Of a stretch of 43,261 bases of DNA, positions 23,597 through 31,653 are shown piece after piece. The stretch covers positions 1-43,261 of the forward strand of contig JAZNWU010000011.1 in the NCBI GenBank assembly GCA_045593555.1, read 5' to 3'. Every line of letters begins with the position of its first letter. Position 1 is the stretch's first letter. The position numbers were made by a program, and so were the translations under genes. This DNA comes from Fimenecus sp045593555 (GTDB lineage: Bacteria; Bacillota; Clostridia; Oscillospirales; Acutalibacteraceae). The notes beneath the pieces were generated by a model. That model was not told the DNA's origin. It made no database searches and saw only the letters and a list, made by a program, of their open reading frames with translations.

Positions 23597-23803
23597 TCAA
23601 TGAACAAAAAAATATAGGGCCACATCATTTTCAGGTAGCGATAAAATCTTCATTATCTTTTGTGCTTCACTCACTTTAAACTGAGACCTGCCTTTTAATT
23701 TTGAAGTAAGCGAATTTGCACTTAACCCTATATTTTTAGCCAATTTATCTTGCGTTATACCCTTTTCTCTCATAGCACCTAAAAGTTTAGAGTAGTTGTA
23801 CAT
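23597..23803 (-). CDS. Cro-like helix-turn-helix regulator
   Basis: 68 residues. The helix-turn-helix is ITQDKLAKNIGLSANSLTSKLKG (about 16-38), as in DUF739/Cro-type phage regulators. I start at the ATG at 23803, eight bases after a GGAGGT site. It is transcribed away from the cI-like gene and likely competes for the same operators, pushing the phage to lytic growth. Confidence 0.8.
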   Translation of the reverse strand: MYNYSKLLGAMREKGITQDKLAKNIGLSANSLTSKLKGRSQFKVSEAQKIMKILSLPENDVALYFFVH

Positions 23804-23836
23804 TTTTTTCACCTCCGAAAGTTATTTTGTGCCTTA

Positions 23837-23865
23837 ATTATAACATTGTGAAATTCACAAGTCAA
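23837..23865 (-). promoter_or_regulatory. Early leftward promoter with embedded operator
   Basis: TTGACT (23860-23865), a 17-base spacer and TATAAT (23837-23842) on the minus strand. The palindrome TTGTGAAATTCACAA (23846-23860) fills the spacer, so a bound repressor would block RNA polymerase. A degenerate second site with the half TTCACAAG lies beside it (about 23864-23880). Confidence 0.82.
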
Positions 23866-23905
23866 GTGTTTTTCACAAGTTTTTTTAGATTTTTTGTAAA
23901 AAAAC

Positions 23906-23933
23906 TTGCGTTTTTCAAAAATTATGTTAGAAT
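23906..23933 (+). promoter_or_regulatory. Candidate promoter of the cI-like gene
   Basis: TTGCGT, 16 bases, TAGAAT, followed by GAGGTG and the ATG. It faces away from the early leftward promoter and close to the operators, as expected for repressor autoregulation. Confidence 0.5.
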
Positions 23934-23952
23934 TATTGTACGAGGTGATGTT

Positions 23953-24297
23953 ATGAAGTCATTTGCTTCAAGATTAGACGAAGCTTTAGCAATTCGTAAA
24001 ATGAGTGCGGCAGAATTGTCAAGACGAATAGGAGTGTATGAAGCTACGATATCCAATTATAGAAAAGGTAAGTATGAGCCTAAACAAGATAGATTGGAAG
24101 AAATAGCAGATGTATTAAATGTATCAATTGCTTGGCTAATGGGTGCAGATGTTCCTATGAAAAAAGAAGCACCAACATCTGAGTCGGTGCTTACAGATTA
24201 TGAATTGGAAGTCATTAAACTTTTGAGAACTGTTCCTGAAGATAAGAGAGAGGACTTTCTTAATTATCTTCAAGCTGCAGTAAATATGTTGAAATGA
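23953..24297 (+). CDS. CI-like repressor (HTH only)
   Basis: 114 residues. The N-terminal helix-turn-helix is MSAAELSRRIGVYEATISNYRKG (about 17-39). A linker and a short helical C-terminus (LTDYELEVIKLLRTVPEDKRED) probably dimerise. There is no room for the S24 self-cleavage domain of lambda CI, so RecA-stimulated autocleavage cannot be the induction route. The start at 23953 has GAGGTG upstream; the longer frame runs back into the promoter region. It presumably maintains lysogeny through the flanking operators. Confidence 0.85.
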   Translation: MKSFASRLDEALAIRKMSAAELSRRIGVYEATISNYRKGKYEPKQDRLEEIADVLNVSIAWLMGADVPMKKEAPTSESVLTDYELEVIKLLRTVPEDKREDFLNYLQAAVNMLK

Positions 24298-24388
24298 TTT
24301 CTTCCAATTGTGGAATGGTAACCAAGGGAACATCACCATCACCACAGATAATTTGCATTGCTTTTTTAATAAACTCACTATCAGACAT
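24260..24388 (-). CDS. SOS-controlled small ORF, candidate antirepressor
   Basis: 42 residues (MSDSEFIKKAMQIICGDGDV...), acidic, with an AAAGGAG site. It is transcribed toward the cI-like gene and overlaps its 3' end by 38 bases. A LexA-type box and a strong promoter lie directly upstream. Small LexA-controlled antirepressors (for example Tum of phage 186) work this way in other phages, by inactivating a non-cleavable repressor. That role here is inferred; the transcript would also be antisense to the end of cI. Confidence 0.6.
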   Translation of the reverse strand: MSDSEFIKKAMQIICGDGDVPLVTIPQLEEIISTYLLQLEDN

Positions 24389-24401
24389 TGGCACTCCTTT
24401 C

Positions 24402-24462
24402 TGTAATCGAACATTTGTTCGATTACAATATTTATTGTAGCGAGTTTTTTCAAAAAAGTCAA
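24402..24462 (-). promoter_or_regulatory. LexA/DinR box and promoter of the 42-residue ORF
   Basis: On the minus strand TTGACT (24457-24462), 17 bases, TACAAT (24434-24439). Just downstream is a palindrome with 11-bp arms (24402-24427) containing CGAACAAATGTTCG, which fits the Firmicutes SOS box CGAACRNRYGTTYG at every position. LexA bound there would block transcription until DNA damage. Confidence 0.85.
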
Positions 24463-24546
24463 TAGGTAAAATGAAACAGTCCTTAAAAACGGACTTGAGG
24501 AAGAAAACTGAAATTTCTTGTCACAAAATGTCTTGAATGTACGATT

Positions 24547-24564
24547 TATACTATACATAGTATA
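24547..24564. promoter_or_regulatory. Palindrome before the accessory gene
   Basis: A perfect 18-bp AT-rich palindrome with 8-bp arms, 26 bases before the start of the next gene. Probably an operator or part of its promoter. Confidence 0.45.
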
Positions 24565-24589
24565 TTTCTTATAAAAAGGAGAAATGAAT

Positions 24590-25630
24590 ATGCGTTGTTC
24601 AAAATGTGGATGTGAAAACGAAAGTGGTTCAAACTTTTGTGTTCAGTGTGGAGGCAATTTAGAAATGAAAAAAGAGGCTGTCTCCTCAAATAAAGTAAAA
24701 ACGGTAATTAAAAGAGCATCGTTGATTATTGCTATAATTTTTTCTGCTTTTATTCTTATGTTTAGCGTTTTGATAATGGCTGTTGGTTTGTCTGAATCTG
24801 AAACGGCACTTGCTGTTATTGGTGGAATATTTTTTGTAGCATCTCTCATTTCTCTTGTTTTTGCTTCTAAAGAAAATGCAAGATATATAAACAAGAAATT
24901 AACCAAAAAAGAAGTTGCTGATTGTAAGGTTTCTGCTTTAGTTCAAAGGATTAAAAAAAAGACTGAACTTTTGAAGCAACAAAAAAATCATAGAGAACTT
25001 GATAAATCTTCATTCGATAAAAGCCATCCTGTCGGATTTGAACTTTCTCCAATAGATAAAATTAATAATTTAGTTGTATATAATCCATCCATATCTCTCG
25101 TTCAAGATGAAACTTGTTATTATCGTGGAGATGCATCTGCAGTACATCAAAAGAATGTGGTAACTGGGCACATTAATCGCGGAACAGGTGGCAGTATTCG
25201 AATTGCAAAAGGTATGTCGGTAAGGGTAGGCGGTGGAACATCCCAGGCTATTCGTGAAAACATTAATGAGTATTATAAGGGAACACTATATATTACCAAT
25301 TATAGAATTATATTGTTAGCTCCTAAATATGGATTTGATTTGTTTGTTTCTAAAATAACTCAATTGAATTATAAACCCGATGGGATTCAGATTTATTGTG
25401 GTGCAAAGTGTTATTCGGCATATACCCATGATGTATCGAAAATAAGAGAAATTATTGAGTTGTTAAACGACCAAAAGGTATTTAAAGATGAAAAACATAA
25501 ATCAACAGACAAAAACAATTTGAGCAAAAAAACAACAACGGAATTAAGAGAATTAAAGAGTTTATTAGATGATGGTGTTATAACACAAGAAGAATTTGAT
25601 GCAAAGAAAAAACAGTTATTGGGATTGTAA
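24590..25630 (+). CDS. Zinc-ribbon membrane protein with SHOCT tail
   Basis: 346 residues. An N-terminal zinc ribbon (CSKCG..C..CG) is followed by two hydrophobic helices (about 40-95), a charged linker, a beta-rich middle that looks PH-like (YKGTLYITNYRIILLAPKYG), and a C-terminal SHOCT-type helix pair (ELRELKSLLDDGVITQEEF). I start at the second ATG (24590), eight bases after GGAG. It lies between the switch and the integrase, where prophages carry lysogenic-conversion genes. Possibly a phage-exclusion or stress protein; the function is not known. Confidence 0.65.
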   Translation: MRCSKCGCENESGSNFCVQCGGNLEMKKEAVSSNKVKTVIKRASLIIAIIFSAFILMFSVLIMAVGLSESETALAVIGGIFFVASLISLVFASKENARYINKKLTKKEVADCKVSALVQRIKKKTELLKQQKNHRELDKSSFDKSHPVGFELSPIDKINNLVVYNPSISLVQDETCYYRGDASAVHQKNVVTGHINRGTGGSIRIAKGMSVRVGGGTSQAIRENINEYYKGTLYITNYRIILLAPKYGFDLFVSKITQLNYKPDGIQIYCGAKCYSAYTHDVSKIREIIELLNDQKVFKDEKHKSTDKNNLSKKTTTELRELKSLLDDGVITQEEFDAKKKQLLGL

Positions 25631-25666
25631 TTTGTGTAACTGTTATTAAATAGGATGTGAACAGGT

Positions 25667-26185
25667 ATGGAACAATCGGAAATTATTTCATCAATTATTA
25701 CTGCTATTGCAACACTTCTTGTTGCTGGTAGTGCATTCTTTGTTGGCAGATATAACTCAAAGACCAATAAAACATCAACAATATTAGAGGAACAATATCT
25801 TAAAGTGATTTCTCCAATTCATTACATATTGAAGATGACCAAAAGGGAGAAAATATATTCTGAGATTAACGATGTGATTGCTGATAATTACCATCTTTTG
25901 CCCGATGGATTGTACGATGATTTTATGAATTTTGTAAACGAAAAAATAGACAAATATGAGTTCGAAAAGAAAATAGATGAATTTAATAGAATTTTAAGAT
26001 ATAAATTAGGATATTCAAAAATTAGATTGACTAAGGATGAAAAAGAAGCAGCAAAACGATTGGCAAAATTTAAAGATGGAATGAGTACTCTTTTTGATAT
26101 CCTTATGATTATTGTTGGAATTATAGCATTTATGCTTTCGCTTCATGAGGATAGACTACTTTTGTATTTAAATACATTATTCTAA
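25667..26185 (+). CDS. Membrane protein of unknown function
   Basis: 172 residues with one hydrophobic helix at each end (about 8-26 and 145-162) and a soluble, charged helical middle. AGGATGTGAACAGGT precedes the ATG. The two-helix hairpin layout is common in phage exclusion or small sensor proteins, but no family is recognised. It lies between the zinc-ribbon protein and the integrase. Confidence 0.6.
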   Translation: MEQSEIISSIITAIATLLVAGSAFFVGRYNSKTNKTSTILEEQYLKVISPIHYILKMTKREKIYSEINDVIADNYHLLPDGLYDDFMNFVNEKIDKYEFEKKIDEFNRILRYKLGYSKIRLTKDEKEAAKRLAKFKDGMSTLFDILMIIVGIIAFMLSLHEDRLLLYLNTLF

Positions 26186-26217
26186 AATAATACATATAAA
26201 AACAGGGAGGTGATACA

Positions 26218-27279
26218 ATGAAATCAAAGAGAAAAGATGGCTATTATGAAAAAGTTATGACATTTACCGTTAATGGTGAAAAGATACGAAAGCACTTTTA
26301 TTATAAAGATGAATTTGAACTTGTAGAAAAAGTCAAAGCATTTGAAAGACAACTGTCAGAAAAGGAGAAAGTGTATTTCTCATTTGTAGCTGATGAATGG
26401 TGGGAGAGCCATTGCAACGATATTGAAGGTGGCACACAGATTAGTTATCAACCTGCATATAAACGAGCTGTAGAGTCTTTTGAGGGTAAAGAGATAAAAG
26501 ATATCACCTCAATAGATATAAAGCGTATTTTAGACCGTATGGCAAAACAAAGATATTCTGCACAAACGGTAAGAGTACAAAGAATAGTCTTAAACCTTAT
26601 TTTTAAGCATGCTGTTTTAAATAAATATATTGACATTAATCCTGTTTCAGTTGTATCAGTTCCTCGTAATCTCCCAAAGGCAAAAAGAGAAATGCCTACT
26701 GATGATGAAGTCGAAATAGTAATGAAATCAGCAGATGCATCATTTGGAATGTTTCCTTATTTAATACTCTTTACAGGATGTAGACGTGGTGAAGCTCTCG
26801 CACTACAATGGAAAGATATTGATTTTAAGAAAAAAACAATAAGTATAAGTAAGAGCGTAAACTACAGTGGAGCAAATCAAAATGTGCCTATTGTATCACC
26901 ACATCCTAAAAGTGATGCAGGTATCAGAGAGATAGTTATATTGGATTGCTTGTATAACAGATTAAAAGAGATGTCACAAGGATGTTCTCAGGAGGATTAT
27001 GTTTTTGGTGGCAATTCACCGTTGACAAAATCGTCCTTCCGTAAAAAGTGGATTAAGTATCAAAAAGAAACAAATACGAACTTCACACCACATCAATTAC
27101 GACATGCCTATGCAACCATTCTGTATGATGCAGGAATTGATGAAAAGGTCGCACAAGGTCTGATGGGACACTCAACAATACAGCTTACAAGAGACATTTA
27201 TACTCATGTTCGTATGGACCGTAAAGAGATGGCATCATCAAAATTAAATGAGTATGTTAAAAAGATTAGTCATAATTAG
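26218..27279 (+). CDS. int: Phage tyrosine integrase
   Basis: 353 residues. It inserts and excises the prophage at the tRNA-Lys att site. An N-terminal arm-binding region and core-binding SAM-like domain (about 55-135) precede the catalytic domain, with Arg in TGCRRGEAL (189/190), HQLRH (His292, Arg295), His318 in GHST and Tyr328 in DIYTH. GGGAGGTGA precedes the ATG. A terminator follows. Confidence 0.93.
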   Translation: MKSKRKDGYYEKVMTFTVNGEKIRKHFYYKDEFELVEKVKAFERQLSEKEKVYFSFVADEWWESHCNDIEGGTQISYQPAYKRAVESFEGKEIKDITSIDIKRILDRMAKQRYSAQTVRVQRIVLNLIFKHAVLNKYIDINPVSVVSVPRNLPKAKREMPTDDEVEIVMKSADASFGMFPYLILFTGCRRGEALALQWKDIDFKKKTISISKSVNYSGANQNVPIVSPHPKSDAGIREIVILDCLYNRLKEMSQGCSQEDYVFGGNSPLTKSSFRKKWIKYQKETNTNFTPHQLRHAYATILYDAGIDEKVAQGLMGHSTIQLTRDIYTHVRMDRKEMASSKLNEYVKKISHN

Positions 27280-27311
27280 TTTTGGGGTTAAAATCAAATA
27301 CTTAGAATAAT

Positions 27312-27340
27312 TCCTCCAATTAATCAAGGAGGATTTTTTT
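27312..27340 (+). terminator. Terminator after the integrase
   Basis: TCCTCC/GGAGGA stem (27312-27317, 27328-27333) and seven Ts. The GGAGGA arm could hide a ribosome site in the hairpin, but no ORF follows it closely. Confidence 0.75.
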
Positions 27341-27470
27341 ATCAAAAAATATGGTAATTTTAATAACAAAATGACGATTTTTATCGATTTATATTAGAAA
27401 GGTGATGTTATATGTAAAAAATGTTAATGATTATTATTTTTTTATTAAATGAAATTATGAGGTGATACCG

Positions 27471-28136
27471 TTGACATTATATGAAGGTATTAGTTTAATT
27501 ATATCTGGAATAAATACTATTTCTATATTCTTTTTAATAGCACAATTATATCAAGCTAAAAAGCAAACTGAAGAAATGACAAATCAAACACAGCAGGCAT
27601 ATGCTCAAGAAAAAGAAATGCATGAAGAGCAACGCAGAATTAAAACTGTGGAGGTTTTGAATAATTGGAATAATGGAATAAAAAAAGAAGTTCGTTTAGC
27701 AGAAAAAATTGTGGGCAAACTAAATCAAGACCAATGCACAAAGTTGTATGATTATGTACCTTTCGAGGTTTCAAAAGAGATACACGACAATCTTTGTCAG
27801 ATGTGCTCAAAACGAGGACACAAATGTTCTAAATGTAAGCCGAATAGAAATGGACAATACTTAATTAGCGGAACTCAACTGACAGAATTGAGAGGTAATG
27901 TAATAAACTATTTAAATAATTTAGAAATAGTTGCTGTCGCATGGAAACAAGCAATTGTTGACAAAGAAGAACTGGAACTTCAATTTGCTTTTTTACATGT
28001 TCCCGGGAAAAAATCTGCTCTTAGCATATTTAGAGAGGTTGCTGGAGGAGGCAATTCGTATCCAGCTTTAAATGATTTTTACAAACAGATAGAAATTAAC
28101 AGCAAAAAAGCATCTATTCAGAAAGATGTGCAATAA
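27471..28136 (+). CDS. Membrane-anchored coiled-coil protein of unknown function
   Basis: 221 residues. An N-terminal hydrophobic helix (about 6-25) leads to a Gln/Glu-rich coiled coil, then a Cys-rich patch (CQMCSKRGHKCSKCK), probably a zinc site, and a helical end. I start at the TTG at 27471 after GAGGTG; a GTG three codons upstream is the alternative. It sits between the integrase and the att site, thus a cargo gene of the prophage, perhaps a defence or exclusion factor. Family unknown, with some similarity in layout to DUF4760-type proteins. Confidence 0.6.
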   Translation: MTLYEGISLIISGINTISIFFLIAQLYQAKKQTEEMTNQTQQAYAQEKEMHEEQRRIKTVEVLNNWNNGIKKEVRLAEKIVGKLNQDQCTKLYDYVPFEVSKEIHDNLCQMCSKRGHKCSKCKPNRNGQYLISGTQLTELRGNVINYLNNLEIVAVAWKQAIVDKEELELQFAFLHVPGKKSALSIFREVAGGGNSYPALNDFYKQIEINSKKASIQKDVQ

Positions 28137-28140
28137 AAAA

Positions 28141-28171
28141 AGAACTTACTGCTTTGCAGTAAGTTCTTTTT
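28141..28171. terminator. Terminator after the cargo gene
   Basis: A perfect 12-bp stem with a TTT loop, flanked by As on the left and Ts on the right, able to work in both directions. From here to 28,396 the DNA is AT-rich without genes; a GTCGTATA motif occurs twice (about 28,340-28,360), possibly integrase arm sites. Confidence 0.82.
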
Positions 28172-28396
28172 ATCTGTCTATATTTTTCATTTTTAAAACC
28201 CACCATAAAAGATAATAATTTCATTTTCACACCCATAAGTTACTACACTATTATTATACTCAAAAGAAAAGAAAAATCAACTCTTTTTGAAAAATTTTTT
28301 TTAGAAGATAATATAAAGAATAGTAACTGTGTGCAACTCGTCGTATATAAAGTCGTATAATATATTATATAAACAGTAATATAGCCGTTTTAATTG

Positions 28397-28443
28397 GACT
28401 TTTAATCAAGGTGTCCGGAGTTCGAATCTCCGGTGGATCACCA
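28397..28443 (+). tRNA. 3' fragment of tRNA-Lys(UUU): prophage att site
   Basis: The anticodon loop CTTTTAA, T arm (CGGAG-TTCGAAT-CTCCG), acceptor strand and CCA of a tRNA-Lys are present, but no 5' half precedes it and the anticodon stem is partly mismatched. This is the mark left when a phage integrates into the 3' end of a tRNA gene. The intact gene should lie at the other prophage end, outside the window. A tRNA-type terminator follows at 28451-28480. Confidence 0.8.
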
Positions 28444-28650
28444 AAAATGTGAGTACGCGTTTTGCGTACTCTTCTTTTTTTGTCCAATTGGGCGGAGATT
28501 CGAACTCGTGAGAGTCTGAGCGTAAAGAAAACAGTCCTGTGGACTGTTTTTAGCGAAGAGCACAATGCGAATCCCTCATTCGCATTGTGAGTGTATAATT
28601 CGAATCTCCGGTGGATCACCAAAAATGTGAGTACGCGTTTTGCGTACTCT
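28421..28650 (+). repeat. 52-bp duplication of the tRNA 3' end and terminator
   Basis: 28421-28472 is repeated exactly at 28599-28650: the end of the T arm, acceptor, CCA and the terminator stem. The 126-bp piece between holds two perfect hairpins (9-bp stem near 28530-28550, 11-bp stem near 28562-28588) and an inverted copy of the T-arm sequence (28491-28504). It looks like a small mobile or rearranged insert in the tRNA tail, perhaps a second att scar. Confidence 0.75.
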
Positions 28651-28669
28651 TTTTTTGTATTATTCACTA

Positions 28670-28880
28670 TTCATCATTCATTTTTCACTATTAATTTCAT
28701 AATGCAACTTTTCTCAATGAATAAGTCAATAAATATTGGGGTTTATGGGGATAATTCGTAATGCGTAATTCGCAATTCGTAATTAATAATCGCAAAGCAG
28801 TTCCGACATTTTGCGCTTTGCATTTTGCACTTATAATCATCCCGACAAATTATAATTTATAATTTGTTTTTATTTTCACA
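28670..28880. repeat. AT-rich intergenic short repeats
   Basis: No gene seen. Contains short alternating units of the type TTCACTATT and AATTCGTAAT/AATTCGCAAT (28,753-28,788), and an 18-bp motif CCCGACAAATTATAATTT (28841-28858) found again near 34,048 and, inverted, near 43,038. Confidence 0.5.
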
Positions 28881-28887
28881 TATTCTC

Positions 28888-28915
28888 TTGAATTTTACAT
28901 CATTTATGTTACAAT
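28888..28915 (+). promoter_or_regulatory. Promoter of the GH4 gene
   Basis: TTGAAT, 16 bases, TACAAT, 30 bases before the ATG; AAAAGGAG is the ribosome site. Confidence 0.6.
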
Positions 28916-28945
28916 GAGTCTATACTCGAAAAGGAGAAATTAACT

Positions 28946-30265
28946 ATGAAAATTACATTTATGGGAGCAGGCAGTACAGTTTTCGCAAGAAATGTTATCG
29001 GTGACTGTATGTGTACAGAAGCACTTCGTGACAGCGTGTTTGCTCTTTATGATATTGATGCAGAAAGACTTGAGGAAAGTCGTGTTATCCTTGAAGCAAT
29101 GAGAAAAGCCAAGGGTGGATATGGCAAAATTGAGTGTTATGTTGGTGTGGAGAACAGAAAAGATGCACTTCGTGGTGCTAATTTCGTAGTCAATGCAATT
29201 CAGGTTGGTCTTTATGACCCATGCACGATTATCGACTTTGAAGTACCGAAAAAATACGGTTTAAGACAGACTATCGGTGACACTCTCGGTATCGGTGGCA
29301 TTATGCGAACACTCCGTACAATTCCGGTTATGAAAGATTTTGCTGATGATATGGAAGAAGTTTGTCCTGATGCACTTTTCCTGAATTATGTTAACCCAAT
29401 GGCTATGCTTACAGGATATATGTTAAGATACACAGGCGTTAATACAGTTGGTCTTTGCCATAGTGTTCAGGGCTGTTCAGAATGGCTTTTGAAAAAACTT
29501 GGTATGGAAGACAAGTTAGAGGGCAGAAAAGAGCTTATTGCAGGTATCAACCATATGGGTTGGCTTCTTGAAATCAAGGATAAAAACGGTGTTGACCTTT
29601 ATCCTGAAATCAAATCAAGAGTTGACGATTATATGCAGAAACCTGATGCTGACGATAAGGTACGAATGGATTATATCAAGAATTTCGGATTTTATTGCAC
29701 AGAGTCAAGCGAACACAATGCAGAATACAATATGTTCTACATAAAGAGTAAATATCCTGAACTCATTGAAAGATATAATATTCCTTTGGACGAATATCCT
29801 CGTCGATGTGTTGACCAGATTGAAAGATGGAAAAAAGACTATGCTGAAATGATGAAAAAAGGTGTCAAAGAACACGAACGTTCGAATGAATATGCTTCAA
29901 GAATTATGGAATCAATGGTAACCGGTAATCCTTATCAGATTGGTGGTAATGTACTGAATACTGGTCACCTTATTACTAATTTACCTGAAAATGCTTGTGT
30001 CGAAGTGCCTTGTCTTGTAAATGGCCGTGGAATTCATCCTTGCCATATTGGTGCATTACCCGTTCAATGTGCAGCAATGAATATGACAAACATCAATGTT
30101 CAGTTGCTTACTATTGAAGCAGCAGTTACAGGCAAAAAAGAGCATATTTATCAGGCTGCAATGCTTGACCCACACACAGGCAGTGAACTTGATATCGACA
30201 CAATTAAGAAGATGGTTGATGATTTAATCGAGGCTCACGGTGATTACTTACCAAAATTTAATTAA
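28946..30265 (+). CDS. Family GH4 alpha-galactosidase/glycosidase
   Basis: 439 residues. GH4 enzymes use NAD+ and Mn2+ to cleave glycosides by an oxidation-elimination route. The Rossmann start is ITFMGAGSTVFARN (3-16). Metal-site and substrate residues lie in NYVNPMAM, CHSVQG and TESSEHNAEYN. The latter resembles the alpha-galactosidase branch (MelA/AgaL type) more than 6-phospho-glycosidases, so raffinose-type sugars are likely. It is monocistronic between its own promoter and a terminator. Confidence 0.85.
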   Translation: MKITFMGAGSTVFARNVIGDCMCTEALRDSVFALYDIDAERLEESRVILEAMRKAKGGYGKIECYVGVENRKDALRGANFVVNAIQVGLYDPCTIIDFEVPKKYGLRQTIGDTLGIGGIMRTLRTIPVMKDFADDMEEVCPDALFLNYVNPMAMLTGYMLRYTGVNTVGLCHSVQGCSEWLLKKLGMEDKLEGRKELIAGINHMGWLLEIKDKNGVDLYPEIKSRVDDYMQKPDADDKVRMDYIKNFGFYCTESSEHNAEYNMFYIKSKYPELIERYNIPLDEYPRRCVDQIERWKKDYAEMMKKGVKEHERSNEYASRIMESMVTGNPYQIGGNVLNTGHLITNLPENACVEVPCLVNGRGIHPCHIGALPVQCAAMNMTNINVQLLTIEAAVTGKKEHIYQAAMLDPHTGSELDIDTIKKMVDDLIEAHGDYLPKFN

Positions 30266-30273
30266 AATTTATA

Positions 30274-30302
30274 GGCTGTTCTTTATAGAACAGTCTTTTT
30301 TT
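30274..30302 (+). terminator. Terminator after the GH4 gene
   Basis: A 9-bp stem with a TTAT loop and seven Ts. Confidence 0.8.
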
Positions 30303-30328
30303 GTCAATACTATGTACAGGTGATTAAT

Positions 30329-31630
30329 ATGTTATCTGTATGGTCTGCTGACTCAGAATTTCAGAGTTTTCCAAAATTGAATAAGGACATAAAAACTGAT
30401 GTTGCCATTATCGGTGGTGGCATCACAGGAATTTTGTGTGCGTATATGCTGAAACAACAAGGTGTTGATTGTGTTGTGCTTGAGGCTGATAGAGTGTGTA
30501 AAGGTGTGACACAGAATACAACTGCAAAAATAACATCCCAACACGGACTGATTTATGATAAATTAATCAAAAAATTCGGAATTGAAAAGGCACAGATGTA
30601 TCTTCAGGCGAATGAAAATGCCTTAAAAAAATATGCTGAATTGTGTAAAGACATATCTTGTGAATTTGAAAGAAAAGATAACTATGTCTATTCCGTAAAT
30701 AATTCAAAGAAAGTCAATGATGAGTTGCACGCTTTAGTAAGGTTGGGATATAATCCTGATTTCTGTACGGAGATACCTGTTCCGATTGAGATTGCAGGTG
30801 CAGTAAAGTTCCCTAATCAGGCACAATTCAATCCTTTGCAGTTTTTATCATTCATATCAAAGGGATTGACAATTTATGAAAATACAAAGGTCATTGAAAT
30901 TCACGGGAAAAAAGCAATAACAGAAAAAGCAAAAGTGACAGCCGACTATTTTATTGTGACAACTCATTTTCCTTTTATGAATAAATATGGTGGTTATTTT
31001 ATCAAGCTTTATCAGGAAAGAAGTTATGTTTTAGCACTTCAAGGTGGACCACAGATAGACGGAATGTATGTTGATGAAGCAAAAAAAGGAATGTCGTTCC
31101 GAAATTACAAAAACTATCTTCTTGTTGGTGGTGGCGACCACAGAACAGGTAAAGATGGTGGGAATTATCACGAGTTAAAATCGTTTTCAGCAATTCATTA
31201 TCCTGAATATCCAATTAAATACCATTGGGCAACACAGGATTGTATGAGTCTTGATTCTGTTCCATATATCGGCAGGTATTCGCCGAAAATTCCAAATGTT
31301 TTTGTGGCAACAGGCTTCAATAAATGGGGTATGACATCTTCTATGGTGGCAGCAGAGTTGCTTATGTGTATGATTCTTAGTAAAAAAAATGAATATGAAG
31401 AGCTATTTTCACCATCAAGAAGCATCTTAACACTACAATTACCAATAAACATTTTTGAGTCAACTGTGGGACTTTTAACACCGTCAACAAAACGCTGTCC
31501 TCATTTAGGTTGTGCATTGAAATGGAATTCAGCAGAGCATACATGGGATTGTCCGTGTCACGGTTCAAGATTTACAGAAGACGGAAAACTTATAGAAAAT
31601 CCTGCAACAGATGATTTGAAGCAAAAATAA
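30329..31630 (+). CDS. FAD-dependent oxidoreductase with C-terminal Rieske domain
   Basis: 433 residues. The N-terminus holds a DAO-type FAD fold (DVAIIGGGITGILCAYML). The C-terminal 60 residues carry a Rieske 2Fe-2S motif, CPHLGC...CPCHGS (cluster Cys/His pairs). This layout is a known fusion of glycine-oxidase-like flavoproteins and Rieske ferredoxins in Clostridia, with unknown substrate. Start at 30329: AGGTG precedes it; a GTG three codons upstream is less likely. Confidence 0.82.
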   Translation: MLSVWSADSEFQSFPKLNKDIKTDVAIIGGGITGILCAYMLKQQGVDCVVLEADRVCKGVTQNTTAKITSQHGLIYDKLIKKFGIEKAQMYLQANENALKKYAELCKDISCEFERKDNYVYSVNNSKKVNDELHALVRLGYNPDFCTEIPVPIEIAGAVKFPNQAQFNPLQFLSFISKGLTIYENTKVIEIHGKKAITEKAKVTADYFIVTTHFPFMNKYGGYFIKLYQERSYVLALQGGPQIDGMYVDEAKKGMSFRNYKNYLLVGGGDHRTGKDGGNYHELKSFSAIHYPEYPIKYHWATQDCMSLDSVPYIGRYSPKIPNVFVATGFNKWGMTSSMVAAELLMCMILSKKNEYEELFSPSRSILTLQLPINIFESTVGLLTPSTKRCPHLGCALKWNSAEHTWDCPCHGSRFTEDGKLIENPATDDLKQK

Positions 31631-31653
31631 AAGTCGGTAGAAATACCGACTTT
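31630..31653. terminator. Bidirectional terminator
   Basis: A 10-bp stem with a GAAA loop between convergent genes, A-rich on the left and T-rich on the right. Confidence 0.8.

Noticed and set aside
24136..24558. 140-codon ORF on the minus strand across the cI end
   Set aside because: Low-complexity Phe/Ser-rich translation with no ribosome site; the 42-residue ORF in another frame has the promoter and ribosome site.
27401..27462. Tiny ORFs after AGAAAGGTGATG
   Set aside because: Only 1-15 codons long in AT-rich DNA; could be a leader for the next gene, but the sequence gives no further support.
28397..28443. Functional tRNA-Lys gene
   Set aside because: Only the 3' half is present and the anticodon stem is mismatched; treated as an att scar.
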